Shown one piece after another: positions 1-11,939 of a DNA stretch of 64,000 bases. The DNA lies in assembly GCA_000697055.1 (NCBI GenBank), contig JNDT01001937.1, positions 124,001-188,000 on the forward strand, written 5' to 3'. The position numbers and the translations under genes were made by a program. The DNA is from Saksenaea vasiformis B4078 (taxonomy: Eukaryota > Mucoromycota > Mucoromycetes > Mucorales > Saksenaeaceae). The notes under the pieces were generated by a model, which saw only the letters and a program-made list of their open reading frames with translations, was not told where the DNA came from and did no database searches. How positions within the stretch are numbered: position 1 is the stretch's first letter; each line of letters begins with the position of its first letter.

Positions 1-871
1 CGTCAAATGACAGCTGTGTCAAAACGCTGTAGTACTGAGCCATTGTCCATGTCGATCCCGATACGCCTAGATCGGAGAAACGTTAAGATGTGGCGATTTT
101 TTGGTTTAGGTAAATCCTCGTCCTAACCTGCAATGTATGTGACACAATCCAAAACGCCAGTTTCTTTCATTGCTTTGAGATAACCAGAGCTTCCCACCAT
201 GGCACGGTATCCTCCACCGCTGGATGCAATACCAACTACAGGGATATCCTCTTCGTAAACGAGGTCAGGGTCAACGCCGATAAAACGTGCAAACGCAAGC
301 CGTTGATGCCATCGTCGTGCCTGAAGAAATGCCCGCTCCTCAGCTGACAAGGCTGTCCCCTCTCTAACATGGATGCATTGAGTCACTGGTGCCGTTAATT
401 CACGTTAGTTTACCGAATGCAGGCATCTTTCTCGATCTCCGGGTACAATGATGGGTCCTTCGCTTCCCGTTGGGTCTCTTCGACCATGTTACGAAAGTCT
501 TCCATGGATAAGTAGTCCCAAAACCGCTTGTAACTCTCACGAATGGTGTCAAACTGGGAAACAAACGTAGGGTACAATTTGGCCATGGCGTCATTCATAT
601 CCTCCATGGACGGCAATTCAGGTAACTCCATGGTGGGGCGAGGCAATGTGAACTGTGATGAGAAGACATTACCAATGAATTCGTCTGCGCTAGGTCGACG
701 AGGAGGAGGAGAAGGAGGCCTTTTTATTTCACGGTCTTCAAACTGCTTTGGAATGCTTCGCTGTGCATGTACCGGCCTGTACCTTTGGCGCTGGTACACG
801 TAACCCACTGTAGCTACTGCTACAGCGGCTATCAGCACATGAGTGTAAGTTACTTTATGAGCGACTGGCAT
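1..871 (-). CDS. Cytosolic phospholipase A2-like enzyme, N-terminal part (cut at window edge)
   Basis: Predicted serine acylhydrolase acting on (lyso)phospholipids. Coding exons on the minus strand are 871-414, 363-128 and 66-1, joined in frame through introns of 50 and 61 nt. The start is the ATG at 871. Residues about 8-26 form a hydrophobic segment (VLIAAVAVATVGY) followed by basic residues, suggesting an N-terminal membrane anchor or organelle-targeting segment rather than the C2 domain of animal cPLA2. A proline-rich and acidic linker follows, then the PLA2 core: the oxyanion/arginine motif SGGGYRAM, then, after the second intron, the nucleophile elbow GVSGSTW with its catalytic serine. 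The catalytic Asp lies beyond position 1 and cannot be seen. Family assignment (cPLA2/lysophospholipase type) is strong; substrate and location are inferred. Confidence 0.85.
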
Positions 872-2317
872 GTAGTAAAGCTATAGTCCAGTTCATGCAA
901 TTGGGAAATAAACAGCAGCAGCGAGGTGAAACCAATGTAACGCGTTGAGCCAAAACGTATCCATCCACAAAAGCCAATCATTGGGTGGAGCGTCCCATTT
1001 CCGGGGGTTCCAGTTCTTTTTGGACAAACAAGATCTCCATCTCTTACGATCGAACGTTACACAAACCAGCACAAGAGGCATAAGTCACTCATGGCCGAAC
1101 CGCAACTGCTCCATTAGCGATAAGTTTCTTAGTGAATGCTTAATAATCATGTCATTGAAGGTCCGTAAGCTTGAAGGAAATGATCCGATGACTTCCATCC
1201 TTCTCTATTATTCAGCGGCAGAGAGATCTTACAGTCCCATCTGTTGACTATATCCCACATGTGGCATTAACTCAGTTATTGATTTTCTTTTTCTTCCCCT
1301 CCCCCCTTGCGAACCAGGCGCAAGATACTAAACTATCCTCTTAGCAGCGAGAATTCCAACTCACAATGACGAGCCTTCATTTTCTTGTGATGACAGTACC
1401 ATCAAGAAGAACAGTAATGATGAGTACTGATAAATGAAAGAAAAAGGATTTTGTAAGCGATGAAGCAGAAATTTACTTCTTCTCTCACTTTCAAAAGGTC
1501 TGGGAAGCATTGTACATACTCGGTGCACTCGATTGTTGTTGTTAATGTTTATCTTGATTGTTTCTCTTTTTTGAAAGAAAGGGGAACACAAACAGAAGAA
1601 CAATGAAGCAAAGATAGGTATGATCTGTCAAATCCTGCAAGAGCACGTAGTGGCATACAAGAGCATGGTTCATAATTTTGTCCTATGCTTGCATCATGCT
1701 TAAGAGTGCTCCATCAGAAGCCTACCAGAAGTCCGTCAAGGCTCATGCAACCTCGCTGTAATCTAATAAAAGCCTGAAAAAGTTCCAAATCAAAAGGTAC
1801 CGCATACACGATGCTCATCAGAATTCCAAGAAGTGGAAGAGCCACAAACAATGACTTCGAAATAATGGGTCTCATGGCAGGTCTACACGGCAGGTACGGA
1901 CTCAAGGATACATCCAGGAGGTGTCAGTGCTAGTAAAACCTTATTTTACATTGTCTTACTTCCATAAAGCATTTAGGATAAAGTCATAACTTCACAGTAG
2001 TAAGGATTTATGCACCTCGGCATGCCTGTCTGATCTTCTTCTTGCTGGGAATTTAACGATATTTTCTTACAAAATACAGAGAGATTAGAGGCATCAATAT
2101 CAAGTCCTAGTGAAATCAGTAAATCTTTGAAAATAGCCCATCTTTTCAGAGACATACCAAAAAGCCGGACATTGAAGCCATGTCAAATTTGAAGTGGCGC
2201 ACGATCAAGTGCATAGGGACACGTTCGGGACTGCTTTCTGTTTTGTCCGAAAAGTTCAATTTTTTTTTTTTTTCATCAAGCATAGCGACAAAAAAAGGTC
2301 GTCTCTCGTTCCTCTCC
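872..2317. other. Intergenic stretch, no gene supported
   Basis: This lies between the start of the phospholipase gene (minus) and the start of the Utp14 gene (plus), so it should hold two divergent promoters. Short minus-strand open stretches exist near 1714-1905 (a hydrophobic segment) and 1973-2155, but no start, splice pattern or family motif ties them together. They could be exons of a small unrecognised gene. Nothing else is seen. Confidence 0.3.
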
Positions 2318-5300
2318 ATGCCTCCTCAGCGTAAATCAAAGAAAGGATCAATGAATCGCCTGCCTGCAAAGGGCAAGGCATTGGGAAAGCGAAAAAACAA
2401 TTCATTTCGCGAGCAAGATATCACCGACGTATACGAAGCTGAAGACGATCAGCACTTGTCGAGAAAGGGACATACGTTGGACGAAGTTGACAACTATGAA
2501 TATCAAGTGGGTGAGATTAAAGGCGAAGACGATGAAGAAATCGATTCCGACGAGGCATTTGATGAATCCGATGACGATCGATTCGAGAATTTCAAGTTCC
2601 AAGGTTCAACAAAGGTACACACTCCTTTCATCGATTGAACCAAATCATTAAGCTATGTTTCTTTAGGCTTCTGAAAAGAAAAAGATGAAAAAGAAAGCAG
2701 TAGCTTTCTCGGACGATGAAGAACAAGGGGAACAAGAAATTGACCTGAACGAATCGAGCAGCGGTGACGACGACGATGAAGACTCTGAGGATGAAGATAT
2801 GGAGGGCGAAGATTTCGTGGATCTGTCGGCAATGCTTGATGATGATGGTACAGAGTCACAAAATGAGACGTTCAAGAAGCTGTTACCTAGTAAAGACAGC
2901 GAAGATGAAGACGAAGTGGACGCGTTCGGGGACAGTGAGGAAAACGATGAGCTAGAGGATGAAGACATGGATGAGGACGTCGATGAAAAGGATAAGCGTA
3001 TGGTGACTTTTATTGACCAATTGGAGATCAAGAAACGCAAAAATGAGGAGGATGACTCTTCCAGCAAGAGGAAGAAACAGAAGGAGGAACAAACCGAAGC
3101 ATACGAGGAGAATGAATTTAATTTGCTGGCTCGTTCAGATGCTTCCGCAGACGCCAAAAAGAAGTTGGATATGAACGATATGATGGATGCCTTTGGCAAT
3201 GAAGCATCCTTCCGCACATTCCGACAGAGTCTTTTGGAACTCAATGGCAAAGGAAAAGCCATAGTGAAGTCTGCGCTGGATGCTCCGTTACCAAAGCGTA
3301 TCCAAGAACGTGTCGAACGTCAGGCAGCCTACAAGGAGGCAAACAAGGAGATTAGTCGCTGGCAACAGACGATCAAGGAAAATCGAGAAGCCGATCATTT
3401 GTCATTCCCTATGCAGGCACCCGAGAGGGAGGAAATGGCAAACAGCGCCGCCCTTGCCAGCAAGTTCAAAGCTGAAACAGATCTCGAGAAGCAGATCGAA
3501 GAGGCATTGACCGAAGCTGGCATGAAGGATGAGGAGTTGGAGGCTTTCGAAGCACTTCAGCTAAACAAATTGTCTGTGGAGGAGGTCGAGCAGCGACGAC
3601 AAGAATTACGACTTATGCGCGAATTGATGTTCCGTCATGAAATCAAGGCCAAGCGTCTGAAGAAGATCAAGAGTAAGAGTTACCGTAAACTTCAGCGAAA
3701 AGAGAAAGAGAAGTTGCAGCTGCAGACACAGGAGGAATTGGATCATGAAATTTCTAGAGAGGAACAACTAGAGTCAGCTATGCAAAGAGCCGAAGAACGT
3801 ATGTCCTTGAAGCATAAGAATACCAGCAAATGGGCAAAACGTGCATTGGCTCGTGGCCAGCATGATGAAGGTACACGTGAAGCAGTGATGGAACAGCTAA
3901 GAAGAGGTGATGAACTGCGACGCAAGGTGCAAGGCATGGATTCGGATGATAATTCCGACGACAACGAGAATGACGATGATGAACAGTACAGAAATGAAGA
4001 AGAAGAGATCTCGAATGAACTCGCAAAGTTACGAAACGAGATGAACAGCGATGCTCAACCAAAGAAAGGATTATTCCAAATGAAATTTATGCAAGACGCC
4101 GATAAACGAAACATGGCAGCTACCAAAGCCATGGTAGATGACTTTGAGAACGAATGGCTTGATGAAGAGAAGGAAAAAGCAGAAACGGCAGACTATGCAG
4201 TTGTGTCAAATAACCCTGGCCGTATGACCTTTGGCGCGAAGGTAAAACAGTGCATCATCGATTAGGGAATGGTATTTATTTATTTATTTATTTACAGAAT
4301 GACAAGAAGACACAAGCCAAGGCAACAACAGCAGCCTCTCAGGCTGAAGTGACTCTGAACGATGCTGGTCAAATCAAAAAGGTATCCCACTCTGCCGCAC
4401 ACACAGCCCGTACTTCTGGACCGATCGATCTGGCACCTGTCAAACAGAGTCCATTGGCAGATCTGGATGACACAAGCAGTGTGAACCTGTGGCATCAGAA
4501 TGAAACCTCCCGTATCTCAAAGAAAGCAACCAAAGTCAATGTGGTTGTCGCAGGCAAGAGTGGAAGTCGATCAGAACAAAGCATAGAGAAGATGAAGAAG
4601 ACAAAGGCAGCGTCTGCTGTAGACGAGAACGATGATGTCCAGCTCGATCTCACCAAGACACTTGTGGCTGAAAGCGTTACCAAACAGAAGAAGAAGCCTG
4701 CGAAAAAGCAGCAACAACAACAACAGACTACCACTACTGCTACGGTCCAGGTTTCCTCCCGTGCTGATTCCGATGCTAGTGACAACGAAGATGAGGATGA
4801 TGATCATTTTCGCGAGGCCGATATGGTCCATTCCTCTAACCGTCTGGCATTTACGCAGCAAGAACTAGCAGCCCGTGTTTTTGCCAATGACGATGTGGTG
4901 CAGGAATTCGAAGAGGAGAAGCAGGCGGCTATCAAAGAAGATGGTGACAAGGTTGAAGATATGAGTCTTCCTGGCTGGGGTAGCTGGGGTGGCAAGGGTA
5001 TTAAGAAGAAGAAGACCAGCAAAGCCTATAAAAAGGTCATCAAGGGCGTTGCTCCTGAAGAAAGAAAGGATGCCAAGTTGGCCAATGTTATCATTAATGA
5101 GAAGAAGAACAAAAAGGTAAGGAACAACAGCAAAGGGGAGGTTTTTTTTTTTTTTCAGGAACTCAATGGTGGTTATGATAGTCCGAAAAATACCAGGTCA
5201 ACAGGGTTCCTTATCCTTTCCAGAATATGGAGCAGTACGAACGTTCTCTCCGTGCTCCTGTTGGACGCGAATGGAACTCACGCGAGACTTTCCAGAAGAT

Positions 5301-5367
5301 GACCAAGCCAAGAGTCATGACCAAGCTGGGCACAGTCATCGATCCTCTTTCGGCACCCTTCAAATAG
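2318..5367 (+). CDS. UTP14: U3 snoRNA-associated protein Utp14 (SSU processome)
   Basis: Nucleolar component of the small-subunit processome, needed for 18S rRNA processing; the family recruits the helicase Dhr1/DHX37. Exons 2318-2614, 2667-4241, 4298-5116 and 5182-5367 join in frame to 958 aa, close to the 900-residue family norm. The protein opens with a basic patch, then long acidic Asp/Glu runs (about 60-210), a charged helical centre with the conserved ISRWQQTIKENREAD and MSLKHKNTSKWAKR blocks, a second acidic region, and the GWGSWGG motif near residue 890. The last exon gives QYERSLRAPVGREWN followed by TFQKMTKPRV, the diagnostic Utp14 C-terminus. The start ATG is the first in frame, just after a T-rich leader. 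The second intron carries a TATT tetranucleotide run. The gene converges on the UCS gene with only 62 bp between the stop codons. Confidence 0.96.
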
Positions 5368-5429
5368 ATTCCATACATTTCTTCCCATTTTTTTTTTTTG
5401 GTTTTTGTATATTCCGCATTTTTTTCTTC

Positions 5430-7661
5430 TTAAGGATTTAATTGTACACCATGTTCAACAAACATTTTGAGTACTTCTACAGCGGCTCCTCGGACTACGG
5501 TTGCTTGACATGTCTTGACTACATCCATCAGTTGGAGATGTGCTCCTTCGGCGACAAAACCATTGATTGCGTCTTTTTCGAGTTGCTGGATCATGCAGCG
5601 CATGATTTCGATACCTCGATGCTGTACATCCACTGGTTCGTCTTTATTGAGTAGTTGAGTGATGCGGTTGTATCCCCTGTCGACACGGGACATCATGATG
5701 CAGGTTCCTTTACTGTTTGCCAATATAGCCAATGCTCCCGAGGCTGCACATCGTGTGGCCACATCTTCGTGATCAGCAAAGATCATCAATAATCGGATTT
5801 TGTTCTGCGCGCCAGGTTTGTCTGGGTTGCTGTAGCTTTCAAAGACTGGTTCGCAGAAAGTCATGTTGCATACCATCTCTGTTGCCGCACGTTGAACCAT
5901 GTTGTGGTTCGAGAGTTGTAGGTTTTCAAAGATAGTCATACCGTCCAATTCGACGATTTTGTGTCGGATCTGATCATCCACCGACGCAAGGTTGGTCAAT
6001 GCCATCAGGCCTTCGAACTGTCGCAGCTGTTTTTCATCTTTACACAGGTTTAGCAAGGGGCGTACCAGATCAATGGCTTGCTGTGCAAATGCAATACGTG
6101 GATCAGTTGTAATGGCGAGTTTTGCGAGTGCTTGGGATGCCGTCTGCGCACATGGTTCGTCGTCTTTTTGTGTCGCTAGTGGCAAGAGACCGCGAACAAT
6201 GCCTTGCTGCAACAGTTTGCCACGCGTTGTTTGTGGTGTGACCATATTCAGATAGGTCTGAGCAGCTACTCGTCGCAAATTGGTGCTTGTATTCTTTGCT
6301 AACACCATCAACGCCAATGCCGTACCATTGTCCGTTGCTATCTGTACACGCTGATCCACTGCCTTGTCGCTTTCCCGAGGATCTTCTGGTGGAACAGACT
6401 TATTTTGTTGTTTTGCATTGGCAAGATCGCGTAATTTTTTTATTTGTTGTTGTTGAGCGTCAAGTACTGGTTTGTAAGCGGTAAGGTTAGCGAAGATGGT
6501 ACCAATGCCAAAGAGGAGAGGGCTGCTGTTCGTGTTTGCTGTGCTTATGACCAATGTTACCAAAGCTTTCAGACAGGCTGTGTCGTTGATCAATGACTCT
6601 TTCACGTCTGTCTCGAGGGATGAATAGGCTAGACCTTCAACAGCGTTCAGGAGAACGGTCTCGTTCTGGGACTTGGATTTGATAATCTTTTTGAGCGATT
6701 CGACGAGATCTTTACTCTCGAGATTCATTTTACGCATCGCATCTTCTAACGAAGAGGTATTGTCTTGCTTTTCTTTTTGCATATGTAGTTTGGTCAGTGT
6801 GGTTCCTGCAGTCGCTTTCAGACGCTCGTCAGAGGATTCACTGGCAGCCACGTTGGCAAGCCATGAACTGCCGTACTGGGCAATCAGTTTCTGACAAGAT
6901 TTATCTGAAGAGGCGATGGCAAGGACGTCAGCGATGGCAATCTGTACCTCGGGAATTTCAAACTCGACGACATCCATCATCTCTTCCACAGTACCCTCTT
7001 GACACAGGATGGCAGAACCTACAGTCATGCTTGTCTGAAAGATAGCAAGTAATGTGCGGTAAGCCAACAACTTGTCTGCATTTTTTCCCGAGTCGATGCA
7101 GTGTGTAAAGCTCAGGGCACATTGTTCGATGAGGTAGCCTATCCGTCCTTCATCTTCACCTGGTGCAGGATTGAATAATTTGGTAAGAATCATGTACGCA
7201 GTTGCGCGGATATCTGTTGCCTCGTCAGGGGAACCGCATGCCGTGAGCACCTTGACAAAGGCTGGGGATTTCACAAACGATTTGACATCTCCTGTGGCTA
7301 TCTGATGCAAATACTTTTGGAATTCTTCAGCACATGGATCAGAAGAAGAAGAAGAATAAGAAGCCTCCTTTGCCGGCGTACTCGAGGCTGTTGTTGCCTC
7401 TTGATAGAGTCGTCGTGCTGTTTCTTTCGCCTCGTTATGCTCTGGGTCCAGTTTAAGTGCGGTTTGCACGTCAGCACGTGCCATTTCAATATTTCCAAGC
7501 TTTTCATAAACCATTGCGCGTTTCAACAGTTCAACTACTCGTTGCTGATCGTTGCTGCACCGTTCAAGGGCTAGGCTGTGTCAGCTGCGCGTACGTACGT
7601 ATATTCTGTGATTCGCTCACCTTGTGTCTGTTCTGTCACTTGTTGTTCTAGCGTCTATCAT
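5430..7661 (-). CDS. UNC-45/Cro1/She4 (UCS) myosin chaperone with a short TPR
   Basis: Predicted co-chaperone that folds and stabilises the myosin motor domain. Exon 1 is 7661-7621 (41 nt) and exon 2 is 7575-5430; together they encode 728 aa. Residues about 25-65 (RAMVYEKLGN ... ALKLDPEHNEAKE) match one TPR helix pair. A Ser-rich linker follows, then about 620 residues of ARM-like helical repeats typical of the UCS domain, with recurring GTIFANLTAY- and ALAKLA-type helices. Animal UNC-45 has three TPRs that bind Hsp90; this model has little more than the last one, because no further TPR-coding exon is visible upstream of the ATG at 7661. Fungal She4 proteins likewise vary at the N-terminus. 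An additional upstream exon cannot be excluded. The gene is divergent from the CINP-like gene, with 210 bp shared. Confidence 0.9.
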
Positions 7662-7871
7662 TCGGGTTCGCTTAACGTGGCTTTATTCTATCGTTTCCTA
7701 GCTTTTACAAACCTCCATGGCGTAATGTTCTATGCTTTATGAATGTGGGTTGGATGTCATACAGTCTCTCTTTTTACCTTGCGTCATTTGCGGCAGAAAG
7801 GAGCATTTCAACTCCGCAATGATCGAGCTGCTTCTTCCCTGCAAGCCACTTTTCTTTCACTTGTATATACC
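7662..7871. promoter_or_regulatory. Shared divergent promoter between UCS and CINP-like genes
   Basis: Only 210 bp separate the two start codons, so both 5' UTRs and both core promoters must lie here or overlap the genes. No convincing TATA box was recognised. The role is inferred from the gene arrangement only. Confidence 0.4.
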
Positions 7872-8668
7872 ATGGCACAGTTTGTTGGAACGATTAAACG
7901 GCAATTTGAAACTACCTTAGAAGAGTTTAAACGGGCACAGACCATGTGGCATGGTCTCAACCAGGACAGTTTTCCGATTGTCAATAGTTTGGTCAATTCT
8001 GTCATTCAATCAAGGTTGTCCAACGTGTATTACAATGTGCAACAACTCAACTATCCTAAGTAAAGATACGTCGACGATACCGCCTACTGGCATCCAGCGC
8101 TGATACAAGAGTTTCCCAATATTGTGCAACAGTACGATAAAAAAATGGCACGTGTGATCGATCTGCAGTGTCAAAAACTCGAGACGTTTGTTCAGAAAAT
8201 GGTAATAACAGAAATAGGCCTGATCAACACCAGGCAAAATCTAAAGACACAGTAGGAAAAACAACATCGCAAAATGAAGCAACAAGTGGCCTCCCTCCAT
8301 GCGCTTCAAAAACGCCTCGAGGGTTTAGGAGAAGCTTATGAGCATCAACTATTGTATAAAACATGTCCATTCGCGGTCTTTGGTAGGGAGGAACGTAGGA
8401 TCTATCTCATTTTTTTAAATACATTTTTATAGTGCAACGGATAGAGTCCATCTACAACATGTTTACACGCGAGCTAGCTACGAAACTATCTTTACTTGGA
8501 GAAGATGGATGGAAAGAGATCAAGCGACGCGAAGAAGGATTAGTATGGCTTTCTGTATGGTTAAACCAACCTAGCATTGATGATGCTGCTGTGGATGAAT
8601 TTGATGAATTATGTGAAGTAGAATTAGGCGCGAAAGTCCAGCAAAAATCCATCTTCAGCAGTATGTGA
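7872..8668 (+). CDS. CINP-like protein (CDK2-interacting protein family)
   Basis: In animals CINP links replication origins, CDK2/Cdc7 and ATR-ATRIP checkpoint signalling, and also acts in 60S maturation. The model is exons 7872-8014, 8066-8201, 8256-8382 and 8433-8668, all frame-consistent, giving 213 aa; human CINP is about the same length. The first exon has the family-like pattern WHGLNQDSFPIVNSLVN, the centre is a coiled coil (residues about 65-125), and the last exon holds the terminal block ending GLVWLSVWLNQPSID, comparable with the conserved LSMWLHQPY region. Without splicing the frame shows stops at 8062 and 8253; both fall inside well-formed introns. Assignment rests on motif order and length remembered from the family, so it is moderate. 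No catalytic domain is expected. Confidence 0.6.
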
Positions 8669-9836
8669 TCCCTCTTTACTCTCTTCATTAGATCAAAATA
8701 CACACTACTATTAATAGACATTCTTCCATTTTATACCGAGGCATAAAAAAATAGCTCGTCATTTGATTTCTAACACGCAACAAACATGCATATGAGTTAA
8801 CAATGTAGGGCTGCATAGTAATGAAGGCGAGTGTCAGCAGCAATCCGTGACCGTGTCTGCCCATGGCTTATCGACGCTGCATTTTGCTGATAAGTCTTCC
8901 GCTAGTGTTTGGTACAATCTACGTCGTCTGTGAAATTCAAAGGATGCCTCTCCAATTACGTTTCCATGATGTCAGAATGACGAAAAGGTGCTCTCTTTGA
9001 TCATCCAGCCGGCTCCTTTTAGTAGTTATCTACTCATAGATGTCATGCCTCCGGGAGAATGTAAGGGTAGCAAATTTCTTTGTTTCCGCATGAGCATTGT
9101 CGTGGATCGTTGCTATGCAAAAATCCGGAGTCACATGCGAACCAGGATCTATCGGATCAATATCCCCCGCATAACGGTCGGGTTTGCATTTTTCTAAGGT
9201 ATGCAAATGCTAGTCGCGAGGCCGATACCTCGGCAATCTTTCCTTTCAAGGATAATGCGCCGGAAATAATATATTTTGATGGCATCGGATATGAGCAACG
9301 AACCAAGGCACGTTCATCATCCATGACTGTTTTCTCGACGCAGCACAGGTAGCTCAGGCTCGACTTATGCCTTGTTCATGTGCATGATCATTGGCTATCG
9401 AAAACTGGATATGTAGGTGGCAATTAAAAGAACAAGGTGTTTCCATCCAACGATGGGTCATGATTGCACATTGATTTTATATCAAATGGACACCGGTGAT
9501 TTATGCACGCTGCATTTTTAAGCTCAGCATCGTGTTCACTGATCGTCGCCGGCTCTCTTTTCTCCCGGCTAGTCATCTGTTTTCTCCTTTTGGTACACAG
9601 GATAATGGAAACCAACCCATGACTCTTCGTAGGACTGCTTCGTTGTACACGTTTTTTTGTCATCAAGCCAAAAAGAGCTATTGTACTTCGAGCGGGCTTT
9701 GTAAATCGCTTGATAATGTTGGTTGACAGGTTTGTTTCATTTCAATGCCAGAAGATAGCGTGGGTACGAAATAAATTTAACTTCCCACAAAATCCTTCTG
9801 TTCCTTTTTCTTTCCGTGTGTGCTCTATTTTCTCAG
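8669..9836. other. Intergenic stretch, nothing recognised
   Basis: It contains the 3' flank of the CINP-like gene and the promoter and 5' UTR of the amidotransferase gene. Several short open stretches on both strands (for example 9424-9666 minus) have no start context, splice sites or family motif. Confidence 0.3.
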
Positions 9837-10804
9837 ATGACTGGTCCCACTACACTTCGCCTTGCACTTCTGGTGTGCGATACCCCGGCAGAGACTATCC
9901 GAGACAAGTATGGTGATTATTTGCATATGTTTCCCAAAATATTCGAAAAGGCTGCGCCTGCTGGTGTCAACTTCGATTGGAAGTTCTTTGACGTCCGCAA
10001 CAAGCAAGAGTACCCCAGCTTTCCAGATATCAACGAGGGTAAATACGACGGTATTGTGATTACCGGCTCCAGTGCTTCTGCTTATGAGAACGATCCATGG
10101 ATCCTGAAACTGGTCGAGTTTGTTAAAACGGTGCGAGCCGCTCCTCAGGTGAAGTTGGTCGGGGTGTGTTTTGGTCATCAGATTATCGCAAGGGCTGCGG
10201 GTGGTCGCTGTGTCAAAAACTCGAACGGTTGGGAGGTAAGAAACAAAACAGGGAAGCAAACGCGTGCGATTCTAAGTGTGGTGAACAAAATAGTTTGGCT
10301 ATACGGAGGTACAACTAACCGACCTTGGCAAGCATTTTTTCCGAACAGACAAGCCCTTCCTGGTAAATACGAACAGATAGATAGAGAGATATTTTGGACG
10401 TGTTTCTCACATGTCGAATATAGCGTCTTTCGCAAGTTCATCAAGATCACGTTCCAGATTTACCACCTAAATTTCATAGTCTGGCCACTACAGCTCCTCA
10501 CACACCCATTCACGCGCTTGTGTCGGATGACAACCGATGTATTACTGTTCAAGGACATCCGGAATTTAGTTGCGCCATGGTTCGTGATTTGCTAGAGTTA
10601 CGACGTGATTTGGGTGTGGTGCCAAAGGACTATGCAGACCAACAATTAGAGATTCTTGACAAAAAGGGATCGGAAATGGAGGACGCGTGGCTGACAGCCC
10701 ACTTTATTGATTTTCTGCAAGGAAAACTGCAATTAGAAGATGATAGTGTCACACCTGATACAGGAAATGCACATGGACCTAATGTAAAGATTGGCTACGA
10801 TTAA
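9837..10804 (+). CDS. Class I glutamine amidotransferase-like protein
   Basis: Exons 9837-10235, 10309-10362 and 10424-10804 encode 277 aa. The fold is a stand-alone GATase1 domain, as in GMP-synthase-related hydrolases such as yeast YLR126C. The nucleophile elbow GVCFGHQI holds the catalytic Cys (about residue 110), and GHPEF near residue 190 supplies the His and Glu of the triad. The short middle exon gives VQLTDLGKHFF, and the third exon opens with QVHQDHVPDLPP, a segment conserved in this subfamily. All three triad residues are intact, so it should be active, probably releasing ammonia from glutamine or cleaving a gamma-glutamyl compound; the substrate is unknown. Retaining either intron introduces a shift, which supports the exon model. 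Confidence 0.88.
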
Positions 10805-10873
10805 CTTAATAAAAAAAATGAAGCAACCTGGATGAAAGGATGTTCCCCAACTCTATCGACTCCAACCTTTGGC

Positions 10874-11873
10874 TTATTTTTCTTGAACTGTGAGATTCTG
10901 GACACCAATACGCAGTATAAATATACCAACGGTGCGTCTCCACCTGCCTGCAAATAAGTAAAGCCAGCTGGTAACCATCTGGACATTAGTCCAGCGACAA
11001 ATAGTTGAAGGTATACCAGCAACTGAAGACGAAAGCAATGAAATCTCATGTTCATCAGCTTCCCGTTCCGTGTGATGTGACCACAGCATGATTTGCCAAT
11101 TCTCTATGAAGTGGAGAAAGTTCACAGTTAGGAGGCAACCTCTAGGAGAGACTCAAAAGGCATCGGTCCAAGAACGAAGAGTAATGGTAGCATATAGCTG
11201 TGATTGCTACATCCTGCATACTGGCGTTGACCGTTGTCTTTCATTCCATATAAGGGATATCAGAGCTATCTAAGCGCGCAGAACGCTCAGCCATATTTGA
11301 TCTATATCGTGAGCGACAGCGATTCGAGGGAAAGGACTGTGTAACAGAGCAGTAACGCGAATTCCACTATTAAACTGCATAGGAAGGTCCATGAGGTAAA
11401 ATGTTAATGTACTTACAACATCGATAACTGCTTCTGCCATGAGTCTCAAGTCGACCAAAAACTGCTTCGTCTTGTCCAGGAAATTGATGTCTTTTTCTGA
11501 TAATGTGTAAACCTCCAGGCTCTGGAAAGAGAAGACACGTGCGATAGTACGCATATTTTACTTCCCAGTCCCCGTTCAATCATTATCATTGTCAAGTTCC
11601 AGCGAGTCTTGACATCCAACTTCATACCCCTACGCTGTTATGCTGCTGCCGCAGAGTAATCCCAGCTGTCGATACTACTGCCGACGCCGACAACCATGTT
11701 ATCACCAATATTGATATCACGGCGAATGATCCTGATGATGTATTGGAAAGAAAAGTGGAGCAAAGAGAAAAAAATATTAGACGAAATTGTAAGATGATGT
11801 TCCACTCACCTTTGACGAAAGAGGCACAGCGCACCGAAAAGTCTCTATACACCTGACTAAACTCCGCAAACAA
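10874..11873 (-). CDS. Possible unrecognised multi-exon gene
   Basis: I do not recognise this product and the boundaries are approximate. Coding-like minus-strand segments with plausible splice sites occur in series. One near 11873-11813 contains VYRDFSVRCASF and ends at a GTGAGT donor. Another at about 11769-11670 follows a CATCAG acceptor. A third near 11554-11420 (VFSFQSLEVYTLSEKD ... AEAVIDV) ends at GTAAGT. A fourth starts at about 11375 (FNSGIRVTALL), and a helical segment lies at 11125-10930. No start codon was fixed: the upstream end meets a T-tract and the decayed transposon at 11.9 kb, so the 5' end may be displaced or lost. It could be a real lineage-specific gene or a decaying one. 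Confidence 0.3.
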
Positions 11874-11939
11874 CTAAAGATATTTCTCGTGTTTCTTTTT
11901 TTTTTTTGTAACAAAGCTGAACCTGTGCCATTGAAAGAT

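Noticed and set aside
1714..2155. Two minus-strand frames that might be exons of one small membrane protein
   Set aside because: Splice sites joining them in frame were not found and no motif supports a gene.
2663..3262. Long Ser-rich open frame on the minus strand
   Set aside because: It is the antisense shadow of the acidic Asp/Glu region of Utp14.
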